64,000 nucleotides of DNA from Tropicimonas sediminicola (lineage in GTDB: Bacteria; Pseudomonadota; Alphaproteobacteria; Rhodobacterales; Rhodobacteraceae): NCBI RefSeq assembly GCF_900188335.1, contig NZ_FZOY01000002.1, positions 434,001-498,000 of the forward strand, written 5' to 3'. Position numbers and translations under genes: made by a program. Shown here piece after piece: positions 18,196-26,127 of this stretch (the first letter of the stretch is position 1; every line of letters starts with the position of its first letter). The notes beneath the pieces were generated by a model. That model ran no database searches, was not told the DNA's origin, and was given only the letters and a program-made list of their open reading frames with translations.

Positions 18196-19041
18196 ATGAT
18201 GAATACCAAAGCGACCCGGATGGCTGCGACCGTCCTTCTGACCATGACCGGCGGCGCTGCCGTTGCACAGGACTGTCCGACCGGCCTGCCGGTGGTGGAA
18301 GAAGGCAAGCTGGTCATGTCGATCAACGCCACCATCCCGCCCAAGCAGTACATCGACGCCGACGGCAACATCGCCGGCCTGCACCGCGAGATGGGCGACG
18401 AGATCGCCAAGCGCCTGTGCCTCGAGCCGGTCTACCAGAACGTCGACTTCGCCGTGCAGATCCCCGGCCTCGACGCCGACCGCTGGGACATGATCAACAC
18501 CGGCCTCTACTTCACCGACGAGCGCGCGGGCTTCATGCAGCTGGTGCCCTACTCGGTCAACGCGCTGGCGCTGATCTCCGCCGCCGGCAACCCGCTGGGC
18601 GTGAGCGAGCCCAAGGACCTGGCCGGCCATGCCGTCGGCGTCGAGATCGCGGGCTTCGAGGAGAAGAAGCTGAACGAGATCAACGACGCCCAGGTGGCCG
18701 AGGGGCTGGAGCCGATGGATATCCGCGCCTTCAACACCTACGGCGAGACCTTCCTCGCGCTCGGCGGCGGCCAGATCGATGCGGTCTTCGCAGGTGACGC
18801 GATCGGCTCCTACTACCAGGAGAAGGGCCAGTTCACCAAGGCCGCGACCGGCCTCTATCCCGGCACCCCCGGCGCCTTCGCCTTCGACGAGCCGGACCTG
18901 GCGCAGGCCGTGGCCGATGCGCTGAACGCGATGAAGGCGGACGGCACCTACGATGCGATGATGGAAGCCTACGGCACCACCAAGATCGACGTCTGGGACC
19001 GCTGGCCGGGAGAGTTCACCTATTTCTACACCGGCGACTGA
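18196..19041 (+). CDS. Polar-amino-acid ABC importer binding protein
   Basis: A 281-residue type II periplasmic binding protein (SBP_bac_3 family). The signal peptide ends near GAAVAQDC. The mature protein shows KLVMSINATIPPKQYIDADG, GLHREMGDEIAKRLCLE and DRWDMINTGLYFTDERA, the usual ligand-cleft segments of amino-acid binding proteins. It is followed by a permease and an ATPase, forming a complete importer. Because the genes downstream (DapA-family lyase, hydroxyproline-dehydrogenase-like fusion) act on amino or imino acids, the ligand is probably a modified amino acid (inference). Confidence 0.92.
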   Translation: MMNTKATRMAATVLLTMTGGAAVAQDCPTGLPVVEEGKLVMSINATIPPKQYIDADGNIAGLHREMGDEIAKRLCLEPVYQNVDFAVQIPGLDADRWDMINTGLYFTDERAGFMQLVPYSVNALALISAAGNPLGVSEPKDLAGHAVGVEIAGFEEKKLNEINDAQVAEGLEPMDIRAFNTYGETFLALGGGQIDAVFAGDAIGSYYQEKGQFTKAATGLYPGTPGAFAFDEPDLAQAVADALNAMKADGTYDAMMEAYGTTKIDVWDRWPGEFTYFYTGD

Positions 19042-19067
19042 TCGCTTCGGACAACTGATCGAAACGC

Positions 19068-19089
19068 GGGTGGCGCGGACGCGCCACCC
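19068..19089 (+). repeat. Intercistronic hairpin after binding-protein gene
   Basis: GGGTGGCGCG and CGCGCCACCC are perfectly complementary at 19068-19089; sterically, a 9-base stem with a GGAC loop. It lies 26 bases after the binding-protein stop and before the permease gene, without a T run. This fits mRNA stabilisation or partial termination giving binding protein in excess. Confidence 0.6.
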
Positions 19090-19111
19090 CATACCCTGAA
19101 GGGGGGTTCTC

Positions 19112-19840
19112 ATGTCCTGGAGCTGGGACCATTTCATGCGTTTCCTGTTCAGCGATTACATGCTGCACGGGGTCTGGACCACGATCTGGCTGTCGATCGT
19201 CGCCATGGTGCTGGGCTGTTCGCTCGGCGTCGTCGTGGCCTTCATGAAGATGTCGAAGACCTGGATCCTCCGGCAGATCGCGAACGCCTACATCTGGGTG
19301 TGGCGCGGCACGCCGCTGCTGGTCCAGATGGTCATCATCTACACCGTGCTGCCCAAGGTCGGGATCCGCCTCGGCGTGGTCGAGAGCGCCATCGTCGCGC
19401 TGTCGCTGCACGAGGCTGCCTATTTCGCCGAGATCGTGCGCTCGGGCGTGCTGTCGGTGAACCGGGGCCAGAAGGATGCGAGCCGCGCGCTCGGCATGAC
19501 CTGGGCGCAGCGGATGCGCTACGTCATCATCCCGCAAGCCACCCGGGTCATCATCCCGCCGCTCGGAAACCAGTTCAACCTGATGATCAAGACGACCTCG
19601 CTCGCCTCCGTCATCTCGATGGAAGAGCTGTTCCGCCGGACCCAGCAGCTCGCGCAGCTCGAGTTCAAGGTGCTGGAAGCCTACATGTGCGCGGCTTGCT
19701 GGTACCTGCTGATGACCACGGTCTGGGGCCTGATCCAGAAGCAGCTCGAAGCACATTACGACAAACCCTTCGGACCGGTTTCCGATTCGAGCGAAAAGAA
19801 GTCCGATCCGGTCCTGAGCGGCCAGGCGGCCCAGGTCTGA
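19112..19840 (+). CDS. Polar-amino-acid ABC importer permease
   Basis: A 242-residue permease of the HisM/GlnP family with five or so membrane helices. The N-terminal '[16 protein letters not shown]' is typical, as are [34 protein letters not shown] and the EAA-loop region [20 protein letters not shown] that docks on the ATPase. Only one permease is encoded, so it probably works as a homodimer. The ATPase gene begins 16 bases after the stop. Confidence 0.92.
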   Translation: MSWSWDHFMRFLFSDYMLHGVWTTIWLSIVAMVLGCSLGVVVAFMKMSKTWILRQIANAYIWVWRGTPLLVQMVIIYTVLPKVGIRLGVVESAIVALSLHEAAYFAEIVRSGVLSVNRGQKDASRALGMTWAQRMRYVIIPQATRVIIPPLGNQFNLMIKTTSLASVISMEELFRRTQQLAQLEFKVLEAYMCAACWYLLMTTVWGLIQKQLEAHYDKPFGPVSDSSEKKSDPVLSGQAAQV

Positions 19841-19856
19841 CATGGGAGACGAGGAC

Positions 19857-20678
19857 ATGACCCGCATGGAAGCAGACGTCGTCCCCGCCGCGCCGGCCAA
19901 GCCGCGCGAGCTCGGGCCGCCCATCGTCGAGATCTGCAACGTCGAGAAGCGCTTCGGCTCCAACCACGTCCTGCGGGACGTGAGCCTGACGGTCCGGCGG
20001 GGCGAAGTGGTGGTGATCGCCGGCCGCTCCGGCTCCGGCAAATCGACCCTGCTGCGCTGCATCGATCACCTGGAAACCATCGAGGGCGGCACTATCCACG
20101 CCTGCGGCGAACTCATGGGATACCGCCAGGATTCCATGGGGAAGAAGACCGAGCTGAGCGACCGGCGCGTCGCCAGGCAGCGGCGCAACATGGGCATGGT
20201 GTTCCAGTCCTTCAACCTGTTCCCGCACCTGAACGTGCTGCGCAACATCACCATCAGCCCCGTGAAGATCATGGGAGAGGACCCCGCCAGGGCCGAGGCC
20301 CATGCCCGCGAACTGCTGGAGCGCGTCGGGTTGCCCGACAAGGCCGAGGCCTATCCCAGCCAGCTCTCCGGCGGCCAGCAGCAGCGCGTTGCCATTGCCC
20401 GCGCCTTGGCGATGCGTCCGCAGGTCATGCTGTTCGACGAGCCGACCTCGGCGCTCGATCCCGAGATGATCTCGGAGGTCCTCGACGTGATGATCGACCT
20501 GAGCCGCCAGGGCATGACAATGATCGTCGTGACCCACGAGATGGGCTTTGCCCGCGCCGCCGCCGACCGGGTGCTGATGATGGCCGATGGCGTGATCGTC
20601 GAGGACGCCCCGCCGGAAGAGTTCTTTACCAATCCGCAGAGCGAGCACACGCGGCTCTTCCTGTCGAAGATCCTGTAG
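19857..20678 (+). CDS. Polar-amino-acid ABC importer ATPase
   Basis: A 273-residue ATPase of the GlnQ/HisP family. Walker [11 protein letters not shown]-loop [12 protein letters not shown], signature [15 protein letters not shown], Walker [15 protein letters not shown] and the H-loop VVTHEM are all intact. The ATG at 19857 is preferred over the one at 19842 because GGGAG/GAGG motifs precede it while the earlier codon touches the permease stop. It energises the importer formed with the two genes upstream. Confidence 0.95.
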   Translation: MTRMEADVVPAAPAKPRELGPPIVEICNVEKRFGSNHVLRDVSLTVRRGEVVVIAGRSGSGKSTLLRCIDHLETIEGGTIHACGELMGYRQDSMGKKTELSDRRVARQRRNMGMVFQSFNLFPHLNVLRNITISPVKIMGEDPARAEAHARELLERVGLPDKAEAYPSQLSGGQQQRVAIARALAMRPQVMLFDEPTSALDPEMISEVLDVMIDLSRQGMTMIVVTHEMGFARAAADRVLMMADGVIVEDAPPEEFFTNPQSEHTRLFLSKIL

Positions 20679-20693
20679 CGAGAGGGCGGCGTC

Positions 20694-21716
20694 GTGATCC
20701 GGACGGTACTTGGCGACGTGTCGGCAGACGCGGTCGGGCCAGCGCTCATGCACGAACACCTGCTGTTCGACATCGTGCCGCCGCAGGCCGACGGCGACCG
20801 CGACGCGGAAATCGCCATGGAGGATCGCTGGCAGGTGGATTACCGCTCCAACGAGACCCCGGCCAATGCCCTCCAGACCGACGCAGAGGTGGCGGCGCAC
20901 GAACTGGCGTTCTACGCCGCCGACGGGGGCAGCCTCGTCGTCGACCAGAGCGTCCATGGCCTTGCCCGGGACGCCGGGGGGCTGGCCCGCGCGTCCCGGG
21001 CCAGCGGCGTGCATGTCGTGGCCAGCGCCGGCACCTACGTCGAGGCCTACGTGGATAGCGCAACGCGCACCCTGAGAGCGGCGGCACTGGCCGATCGCTT
21101 CACGCGGGAGGTGACGGAGGGGCTCGACGGCACCGAGATCCGCGCCGGGCTGATCGGCGAGATCGGCTGCTCCTGGCCGCTCACCGGATTCGAGACCCGC
21201 GCGCTCGAAGCCGCAGCCGAGGCACAGCGGCGCAGCGGAGCCGCCATCAGCGTCCACCCTGGCCGTCACGAAACGGCCTGCTCCCGGATCCTCGACATCC
21301 TCGCGGCCAGCGGCGCCGACCTCTCGCGGGTGATCCTCTGCCACATGGACCGCACCCACCCCGACGGCCATGGCATCCTTCCGCTGCTGGAGCGCGGCTG
21401 CGCGGTGGAATGGGATTTCTTCGGCATCGAGCAATCGCATTACTGGATGACCGACGCGGTGGAGCTTCCGACCGATCTCGGCCGCCTTCGCCTGATCCGG
21501 GAGTTCGACCGGCAGGGATTTGGCGAGCAGATCGCCATTTCCCATGACATCTGCACCAAGACCCGCCTGCGCCAATGGGGCGGGCACGGATACGGACACA
21601 TCCTGCGCAACGTCCGCGCGCTCATGCTGCGGCTGGATTTCCGGCCGCCCCTGATCGACGCGCTGCTGCGCGATACCCCACTCAGATTGCTGAACTTGAA
21701 GGAGACCCCGCAATGA
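20694..21716 (+). CDS. Phosphotriesterase-family metal-dependent hydrolase
   Basis: A 340-residue TIM-barrel hydrolase of the phosphotriesterase (PTE) family, begun by GTG behind AGAGGGCGG. The paired metal motif is MHEHLLFD (near residue 19); the bridging residue is Glu156 in LIGEIGCS instead of a carboxylated Lys, as in E. coli Php. The remaining ligands are in SVHPGRH, ILCHMDRTHPD and ISHDICTK. Family members act as lactonases, amidases or esterases far more often than on phosphotriesters. It sits between the importer ATPase and an ATGA-overlapping DapA-family gene, so a lactone or N-acyl intermediate of the same pathway is a reasonable guess. Confidence 0.85.
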   Translation: MIRTVLGDVSADAVGPALMHEHLLFDIVPPQADGDRDAEIAMEDRWQVDYRSNETPANALQTDAEVAAHELAFYAADGGSLVVDQSVHGLARDAGGLARASRASGVHVVASAGTYVEAYVDSATRTLRAAALADRFTREVTEGLDGTEIRAGLIGEIGCSWPLTGFETRALEAAAEAQRRSGAAISVHPGRHETACSRILDILAASGADLSRVILCHMDRTHPDGHGILPLLERGCAVEWDFFGIEQSHYWMTDAVELPTDLGRLRLIREFDRQGFGEQIAISHDICTKTRLRQWGGHGYGHILRNVRALMLRLDFRPPLIDALLRDTPLRLLNLKETPQ

Positions 21717-22609
21717 AGACCGGCTTCCGCGGTACATTTTCCGTGATGGTCACCGCCTATGACGACGCGGGCGCTTTCGACCCCGCCCGGATGGCACGTT
21801 TCACCGACTGGCAGGTGACCGAAGGAATCCACGGGCTGATCCCGCTGGGCTCGACAGGCGAGTTCCTGTCCCTGACGGTGAATGAACGCGAGGCGGTGGC
21901 GCGCTGCGTCGTCGATACGGTGGCCGGCCGCGTTCCCGTGCTGATCGGCGCCGGTGCGGAGCGGACCGAGGACGTGATCGAGAACTGCCGCATGGCGGAG
22001 GCGGTCGGCGCCGACGGGGTGATGATCATCCCGCCGTTCTACTCGACCCCGACCGAGGATGAGCTCTATCGTCACTATGCCCGCATCAGCGAAGCGACGG
22101 ACCTGCCGATCATGCTCTACAACAACCCGGCCACGGCCAATGTCGACCTGACCCCGCCCATCGTGGCGCGGCTCTCCACGCTCAAGGGGGTCGACTACAT
22201 CAAGGAAAGCACGATGGATGTGACTCGGGTGCGCGACATCGTGGACCTATGTGGTGACCGGATGTGCGTCTTTGGCGGGATCATGGGGTTCGAGAGCTTC
22301 GTGAACGGCGCGCAGGGCTGGGTCGCTGTCGGCTCCAACATCCTGCCGCGGGAATGCGCTCGGCTCTTTACCCTGACGGCCGACGCAAAGGATTACGACG
22401 CCGCGCGCGAGATCTATGCGCGTATCCTGCCGGTGATCCGGCTGGTCGGCGGGCATCGCTACGTCTCCGCCACGAAGAAGGCGCTGGAGCTGATGGGCCT
22501 GCCAACGGGCGATCCGCGGTCCCCGCGCCTGCCCCTGCCCGAGGCGGACATGCCGGAGCTGCTCGCTGCGCTGAAGGCGGTGGGCCTGCTGGAAACCGCC
22601 GAGGCCTGA
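21713..22609 (+). CDS. DapA-family (DHDPS/N-acetylneuraminate lyase) enzyme
   Basis: A 298-residue class I aldolase-fold enzyme. The Schiff-base Lys is Lys164 in DYIKEST, the active-site Tyr is Tyr136 in IMLYNNP, and the carboxylate-binding loop is LGSTGEF. Biosynthetic DapA is unlikely, because the gene lies in a catabolic locus beside an amino-acid importer. The nearest functional precedent with such neighbours is HypD, the Pyr4H2C deaminase of hydroxyproline catabolism, which is found with a D-hydroxyproline dehydrogenase. Its start overlaps the phosphotriesterase-like stop by ATGA, and the oxidoreductase fusion begins six bases after it. Confidence 0.85.
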   Translation: MKTGFRGTFSVMVTAYDDAGAFDPARMARFTDWQVTEGIHGLIPLGSTGEFLSLTVNEREAVARCVVDTVAGRVPVLIGAGAERTEDVIENCRMAEAVGADGVMIIPPFYSTPTEDELYRHYARISEATDLPIMLYNNPATANVDLTPPIVARLSTLKGVDYIKESTMDVTRVRDIVDLCGDRMCVFGGIMGFESFVNGAQGWVAVGSNILPRECARLFTLTADAKDYDAAREIYARILPVIRLVGGHRYVSATKKALELMGLPTGDPRSPRLPLPEADMPELLAALKAVGLLETAEA

Positions 22610-22614
22610 GCTTC

Positions 22615-25440
22615 ATGCGCTTCACCTGGAATGGCGCGCCGCTGGAGGCCCGCCCCGGCGACAGCATCGCGGCCGCGTTGACCGCGGCGGGGATCCGCAA
22701 GCTCGGCTCGGGTTGCGCCGGTCAGGATCGCGCGATGTTCTGTGGCATGGGGGTCTGCCAGGACTGCGCCGTCCAGGTGGATGGTCAGGTGGGCCGGCTG
22801 GCCTGCATGACCAAGGTCGAACCGGGCATGGACGTCCACCAGCAGGACGACCTCACCACTCTGCCCGGCCGGTGGGCCGGAGAGGCGACCCCGCCGACGT
22901 CCCTGACGGTGGACTGCGTGATCGTCGGCGCCGGGCCGGCCGGCCTGCGCGCCGCGCTGGCCCTGGTGCAGGCGGGCTTGCGCGTACAGGTGCTCGACGA
23001 GCGCGACGCCGCGGGCGGACAGTTCTACAAGCCCCGCACCGAAGGCTTTCGCGCCGACACGCCCCACGGCGCGCAACACCGCGCCGGCACCGCCCTGCGC
23101 GCGGCGATCGAGGCCGCAGGTGTACCAGTCGCGCAGGGGCAGATCGTCTGGCATGCCCGCGCGGGCGAACAGTTCATCCTGCGCAGCCACGGGGAGACCG
23201 GTGGCCTCGAGATCACCGCGCGCACCGTGCTGCTGGCGACGGGAGCATACGAACTGCCGCCGATGGTGCCGGGATGGACGCGGTCCAACGTCCTCAGCAT
23301 CGGCGGCGCGCAGACGCTTGTCCGGCGCTACGGCGTGCTGCCGCCGGGCCCCGTCCTGATCGCCGGGAACGGCCCCCTGGGCTGGCAACTCGCGGACGAG
23401 ATCCTGCAACTCGGCGGCAAGGTCGCGGCCCTCGTCGAGCGGGCCCGGCTTCGCGACCCCGGCGCGGTTCTGAGGGCTGGAATGGCCTCGCCCGGCTTGA
23501 TCCTGAAAGGCGCGCAGCAGAGGCTCGCCATGGCCCGCGCGGGCGTGCCCGTTCTGACGGGCTGGGAGGTGACGGAGATCACGGAGGCAGGGGCGCTTGT
23601 CGCGCCCGTCACCGGCGGAGAGTCCCGCATGATCGCGGCCGGGACGGTTTGCATCGGCGAAGGCCTTGCTCCGCAGCTCGACCTGGCGCGCCTGTTGGGG
23701 GCAGACCTCTCACCGGATCCGCGCAATGGGCTGCCCGTCCCGACACGAACGCCGGACGGGGCCACCTCTGTTCCCGGCCTCTGGATCGCCGGCGATGCGG
23801 GCGGCATGGGAGGTGCGCCCGCCGCTGAGGCCCAGGGCGCGATGGCGGCCGCGGCCATCGCGCGCCACCTCGGGCTCGAAGCGCCGCTGGCCAGTGCCGG
23901 GAGGCTGCATCGGGCACGGCGTTTTCAGGCCGCGCTCTGGGCACTCTTCGACGCCCCCCGCCGTGCGCCCTGCCCGGACACAACCATGATCTGCCGCTGC
24001 GAGGCGGTCGACGCGGGGCGGCTGCGGGCGGCGATGCGCGACGGCGCCTGCGACCCCGGCGCCCTCAAGCGGGCGACCCGCATGGGCATGGGGCGCTGCC
24101 AGGGGCGGTACTGCCTGCCCGCCGCGCAGCGGCTGCTGGCCGAGGCCGGGCAGCCGACCGGCCCCGAACGGCTCTTCGCCCCGCAGGTCCCCGCCAAGCC
24201 GGTGCCCGTCTCCGCCCTCGGCATCGAGAAGCCGGAATGGGGTGGCCACAGGGAAAGCGCCCCGGCCGCGCGCCCCGGCACGCCGCCCGAAACCCCGCTG
24301 GCACAGGAGACAGCCGACCTCGTGGTGATTGGCGGCGGCATCACCGGCATCTCCGCCGCGCTCTTTGCCGCCCGCGACGGCGTGCGGGTCACGGTGCTGG
24401 AGCGCGGATGGCTGAACGCGGAGGCGTCGGGCGGCAACGCCGGCAGCCTGCATCTGCAGCTGCTGTCCTGGGACTTCGGCCAGAAGGCCGTGGGCGGCGG
24501 GGACCTCCAACTGCGCACCCTGCCCCTTCAGCAGGAATCCATCGCGCTCTGGGCCGACCTGCAACGGAGCCTCGGCGCGGATTTCGAGATGGCGACCACC
24601 GGCGGCCTGATGGTGGCCGAGACCGAGGCGCAGATCCCGTTCCTCGAACGCAAGGCCGAGGCCGAAGCGCGGGTCGGCATCCGGACCGAGATCATCGGCG
24701 CAGACCGGCTGCGGCAGATCGCGCCGGAGATTTCCGACCGGATGGTCGCCGCCGCCTGGTGCCCCGGCGAGGGCAAGATCAACCCGCTCGCCGCCTCGCT
24801 GGCGCTGATCGCCGAGGCCCGCGCACGCGGCGCAGTGTTCGAGGAACAGGCCCCCGTCACCGCGATTGCGCGAGATGGAACGGGCTACGCAGTGCAGACA
24901 CCGCGCGGGACTATCCGCGCGCCGCGCATCCTGATCGCGTCCGGTGGCTGGTCGTCGCAGATCGGCCGCATGCTGGGTGCGGAGATCCCGGTGAAGGGCG
25001 CGCCGCTGCAGATGGTGGTCACCGAGCGCACCGCGCCGATCCTGCCCTGCCTCGTCGCCCATGTGGACCGTCACCTGACCATGAAACAGACCCGGGCCGG
25101 CACGATCCTGATCGGCGGCGCCTGGACTGCGGAGACCGGCCCTGCCGGGCAATCCCGCGTGCTGCCATCCAGCCTCGAAGGCAACCTCTGGGTCGCCGCC
25201 CGGACGGTCCCCTCGGTCGGTGGCCTGCGGGTGCTGCGCAGCTGGGCCGCGATGAACATCGACATCGACGGCGCGCCGCTGATCGGCGCCCTGCCCGGCC
25301 ACCCCGGCATTACCGTCGCCGCCACCGCCAACGGCTACACGCTCGGCCCCTTCATGGGGCGCGAAGCCGCGGCCGCCGCGCTTTCCGGGCAGCTCCGGCA
25401 AGACCTCGCGGCATTCTCCTTCGAACGCTTTCAATCCTGA
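22615..25440 (+). CDS. Three-in-one HcnABC/hydroxyproline-dehydrogenase-like oxidoreductase
   Basis: A 941-residue flavo-iron-sulfur protein fusing three modules that are usually separate subunits. Residues 1-~90 are a 2Fe-2S domain with Cys43, Cys48, Cys51 and Cys64 (FCGMGVCQDC...LAC). Residues ~98-440 are a pyridine-disulfide-type FAD domain with VGAGPAG at 104. Residues ~458-505 are a BFD-type Fe-S site (Cys460, 462, 495, 500; CRC...CQGRYC). From ~565 to the end is a D-amino-acid-oxidase-type FAD domain (VVIGGGITGIS; GGGI from 573). The domain set matches HcnA/HcnB/HcnC, opine oxidases and D-hydroxyproline dehydrogenase. It probably oxidises an imported amino or imino acid and passes electrons to a carrier. 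Being one chain is unusual. Confidence 0.88.
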   Translation: MRFTWNGAPLEARPGDSIAAALTAAGIRKLGSGCAGQDRAMFCGMGVCQDCAVQVDGQVGRLACMTKVEPGMDVHQQDDLTTLPGRWAGEATPPTSLTVDCVIVGAGPAGLRAALALVQAGLRVQVLDERDAAGGQFYKPRTEGFRADTPHGAQHRAGTALRAAIEAAGVPVAQGQIVWHARAGEQFILRSHGETGGLEITARTVLLATGAYELPPMVPGWTRSNVLSIGGAQTLVRRYGVLPPGPVLIAGNGPLGWQLADEILQLGGKVAALVERARLRDPGAVLRAGMASPGLILKGAQQRLAMARAGVPVLTGWEVTEITEAGALVAPVTGGESRMIAAGTVCIGEGLAPQLDLARLLGADLSPDPRNGLPVPTRTPDGATSVPGLWIAGDAGGMGGAPAAEAQGAMAAAAIARHLGLEAPLASAGRLHRARRFQAALWALFDAPRRAPCPDTTMICRCEAVDAGRLRAAMRDGACDPGALKRATRMGMGRCQGRYCLPAAQRLLAEAGQPTGPERLFAPQVPAKPVPVSALGIEKPEWGGHRESAPAARPGTPPETPLAQETADLVVIGGGITGISAALFAARDGVRVTVLERGWLNAEASGGNAGSLHLQLLSWDFGQKAVGGGDLQLRTLPLQQESIALWADLQRSLGADFEMATTGGLMVAETEAQIPFLERKAEAEARVGIRTEIIGADRLRQIAPEISDRMVAAAWCPGEGKINPLAASLALIAEARARGAVFEEQAPVTAIARDGTGYAVQTPRGTIRAPRILIASGGWSSQIGRMLGAEIPVKGAPLQMVVTERTAPILPCLVAHVDRHLTMKQTRAGTILIGGAWTAETGPAGQSRVLPSSLEGNLWVAARTVPSVGGLRVLRSWAAMNIDIDGAPLIGALPGHPGITVAATANGYTLGPFMGREAAAAALSGQLRQDLAAFSFERFQS

Positions 25441-25453
25441 AGAAAGGCAAACC

Positions 25454-25867
25454 ATGACCAAGCTGAAGATCCATGCCGGCCCCTACGAGTTCGACGCCGT
25501 GCTCGAGGAGGAGGCCGCGCCCAAGACCTGCGAGGCCTTCCGCAAGACCCTCCCCTACACCAGCCAGATCGTCCACGTCCGCTGGAGTGGCGAGGGCGTC
25601 TGGATCCCCCTCGGCGACCACGATTTCGGCGTGACCTACGAGAACCACACCTCGCACCCCGCGCCGGGCCATTTCATCCTCTATCCCGGCGGCATCTCGG
25701 AAACGGAGATCCTGCTGGCCTATGGGGGCGTGGATTTCTCGTCCAAGATGGGCCAGCTTGCCGGCAACCACTTCATCACGATCACCAGCGGCCACGAGAA
25801 CCTCATGAAGCTCGGCAACCTGGTGCTGTGGGAAGGGGCCAAGGAAATCCGCTTCGAGCTGGCCTGA
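25454..25867 (+). CDS. DUF3830 cyclophilin-like fold protein
   Basis: A 137-residue protein of the DUF3830 family, whose members have a cyclophilin-like beta barrel. Visible landmarks are EEEAAPKTCEAFRKTLPY (the family's cyclophilin-like opening), IVHVRWSGEGVWIPLGDHDF, ENHTSHPAPGHFILYPGGIS and ETEILLAYGGVDFSSKMG. No enzymatic activity is established for the family; its genes recur beside amidohydrolases, M20 peptidases and amino-acid importers, as here. It follows the oxidoreductase fusion by 13 bases and is the last gene of the run. I infer a role in handling the pathway substrate. Confidence 0.82.
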   Translation: MTKLKIHAGPYEFDAVLEEEAAPKTCEAFRKTLPYTSQIVHVRWSGEGVWIPLGDHDFGVTYENHTSHPAPGHFILYPGGISETEILLAYGGVDFSSKMGQLAGNHFITITSGHENLMKLGNLVLWEGAKEIRFELA

Positions 25868-26127
25868 CCCTCCGGCAGCGCGGCGCAGGGCATCCTAAGC
25901 GTTGCCCGCCGCTCCAACGGGCGGCAGGCCCTTTCATAAACCCGTTCCGGGGCGCCCCGCGTCCCGGAGTCGCGCGCCAGCCCCCCGTTCCGAGCCTTGT
26001 TGCCACCCGGTCGCAGGCATAAGCGTCACCTCACCTGACGGTCCCAGCCTTTCCCCGCCCCGGCGCGCGTGCGCAGGGCCGTCGACGGCATGAACTCCGC
26101 GCCGCAACCACTTCAAAAGGTGAGCAG

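Noticed and set aside
25885-25935. Terminator hairpin after the DUF3830 gene (GCCCG and CGGGC)
   Set aside because: The stem is five sure pairs with G-T extensions; the following CCCTTT is suggestive but not enough to call.
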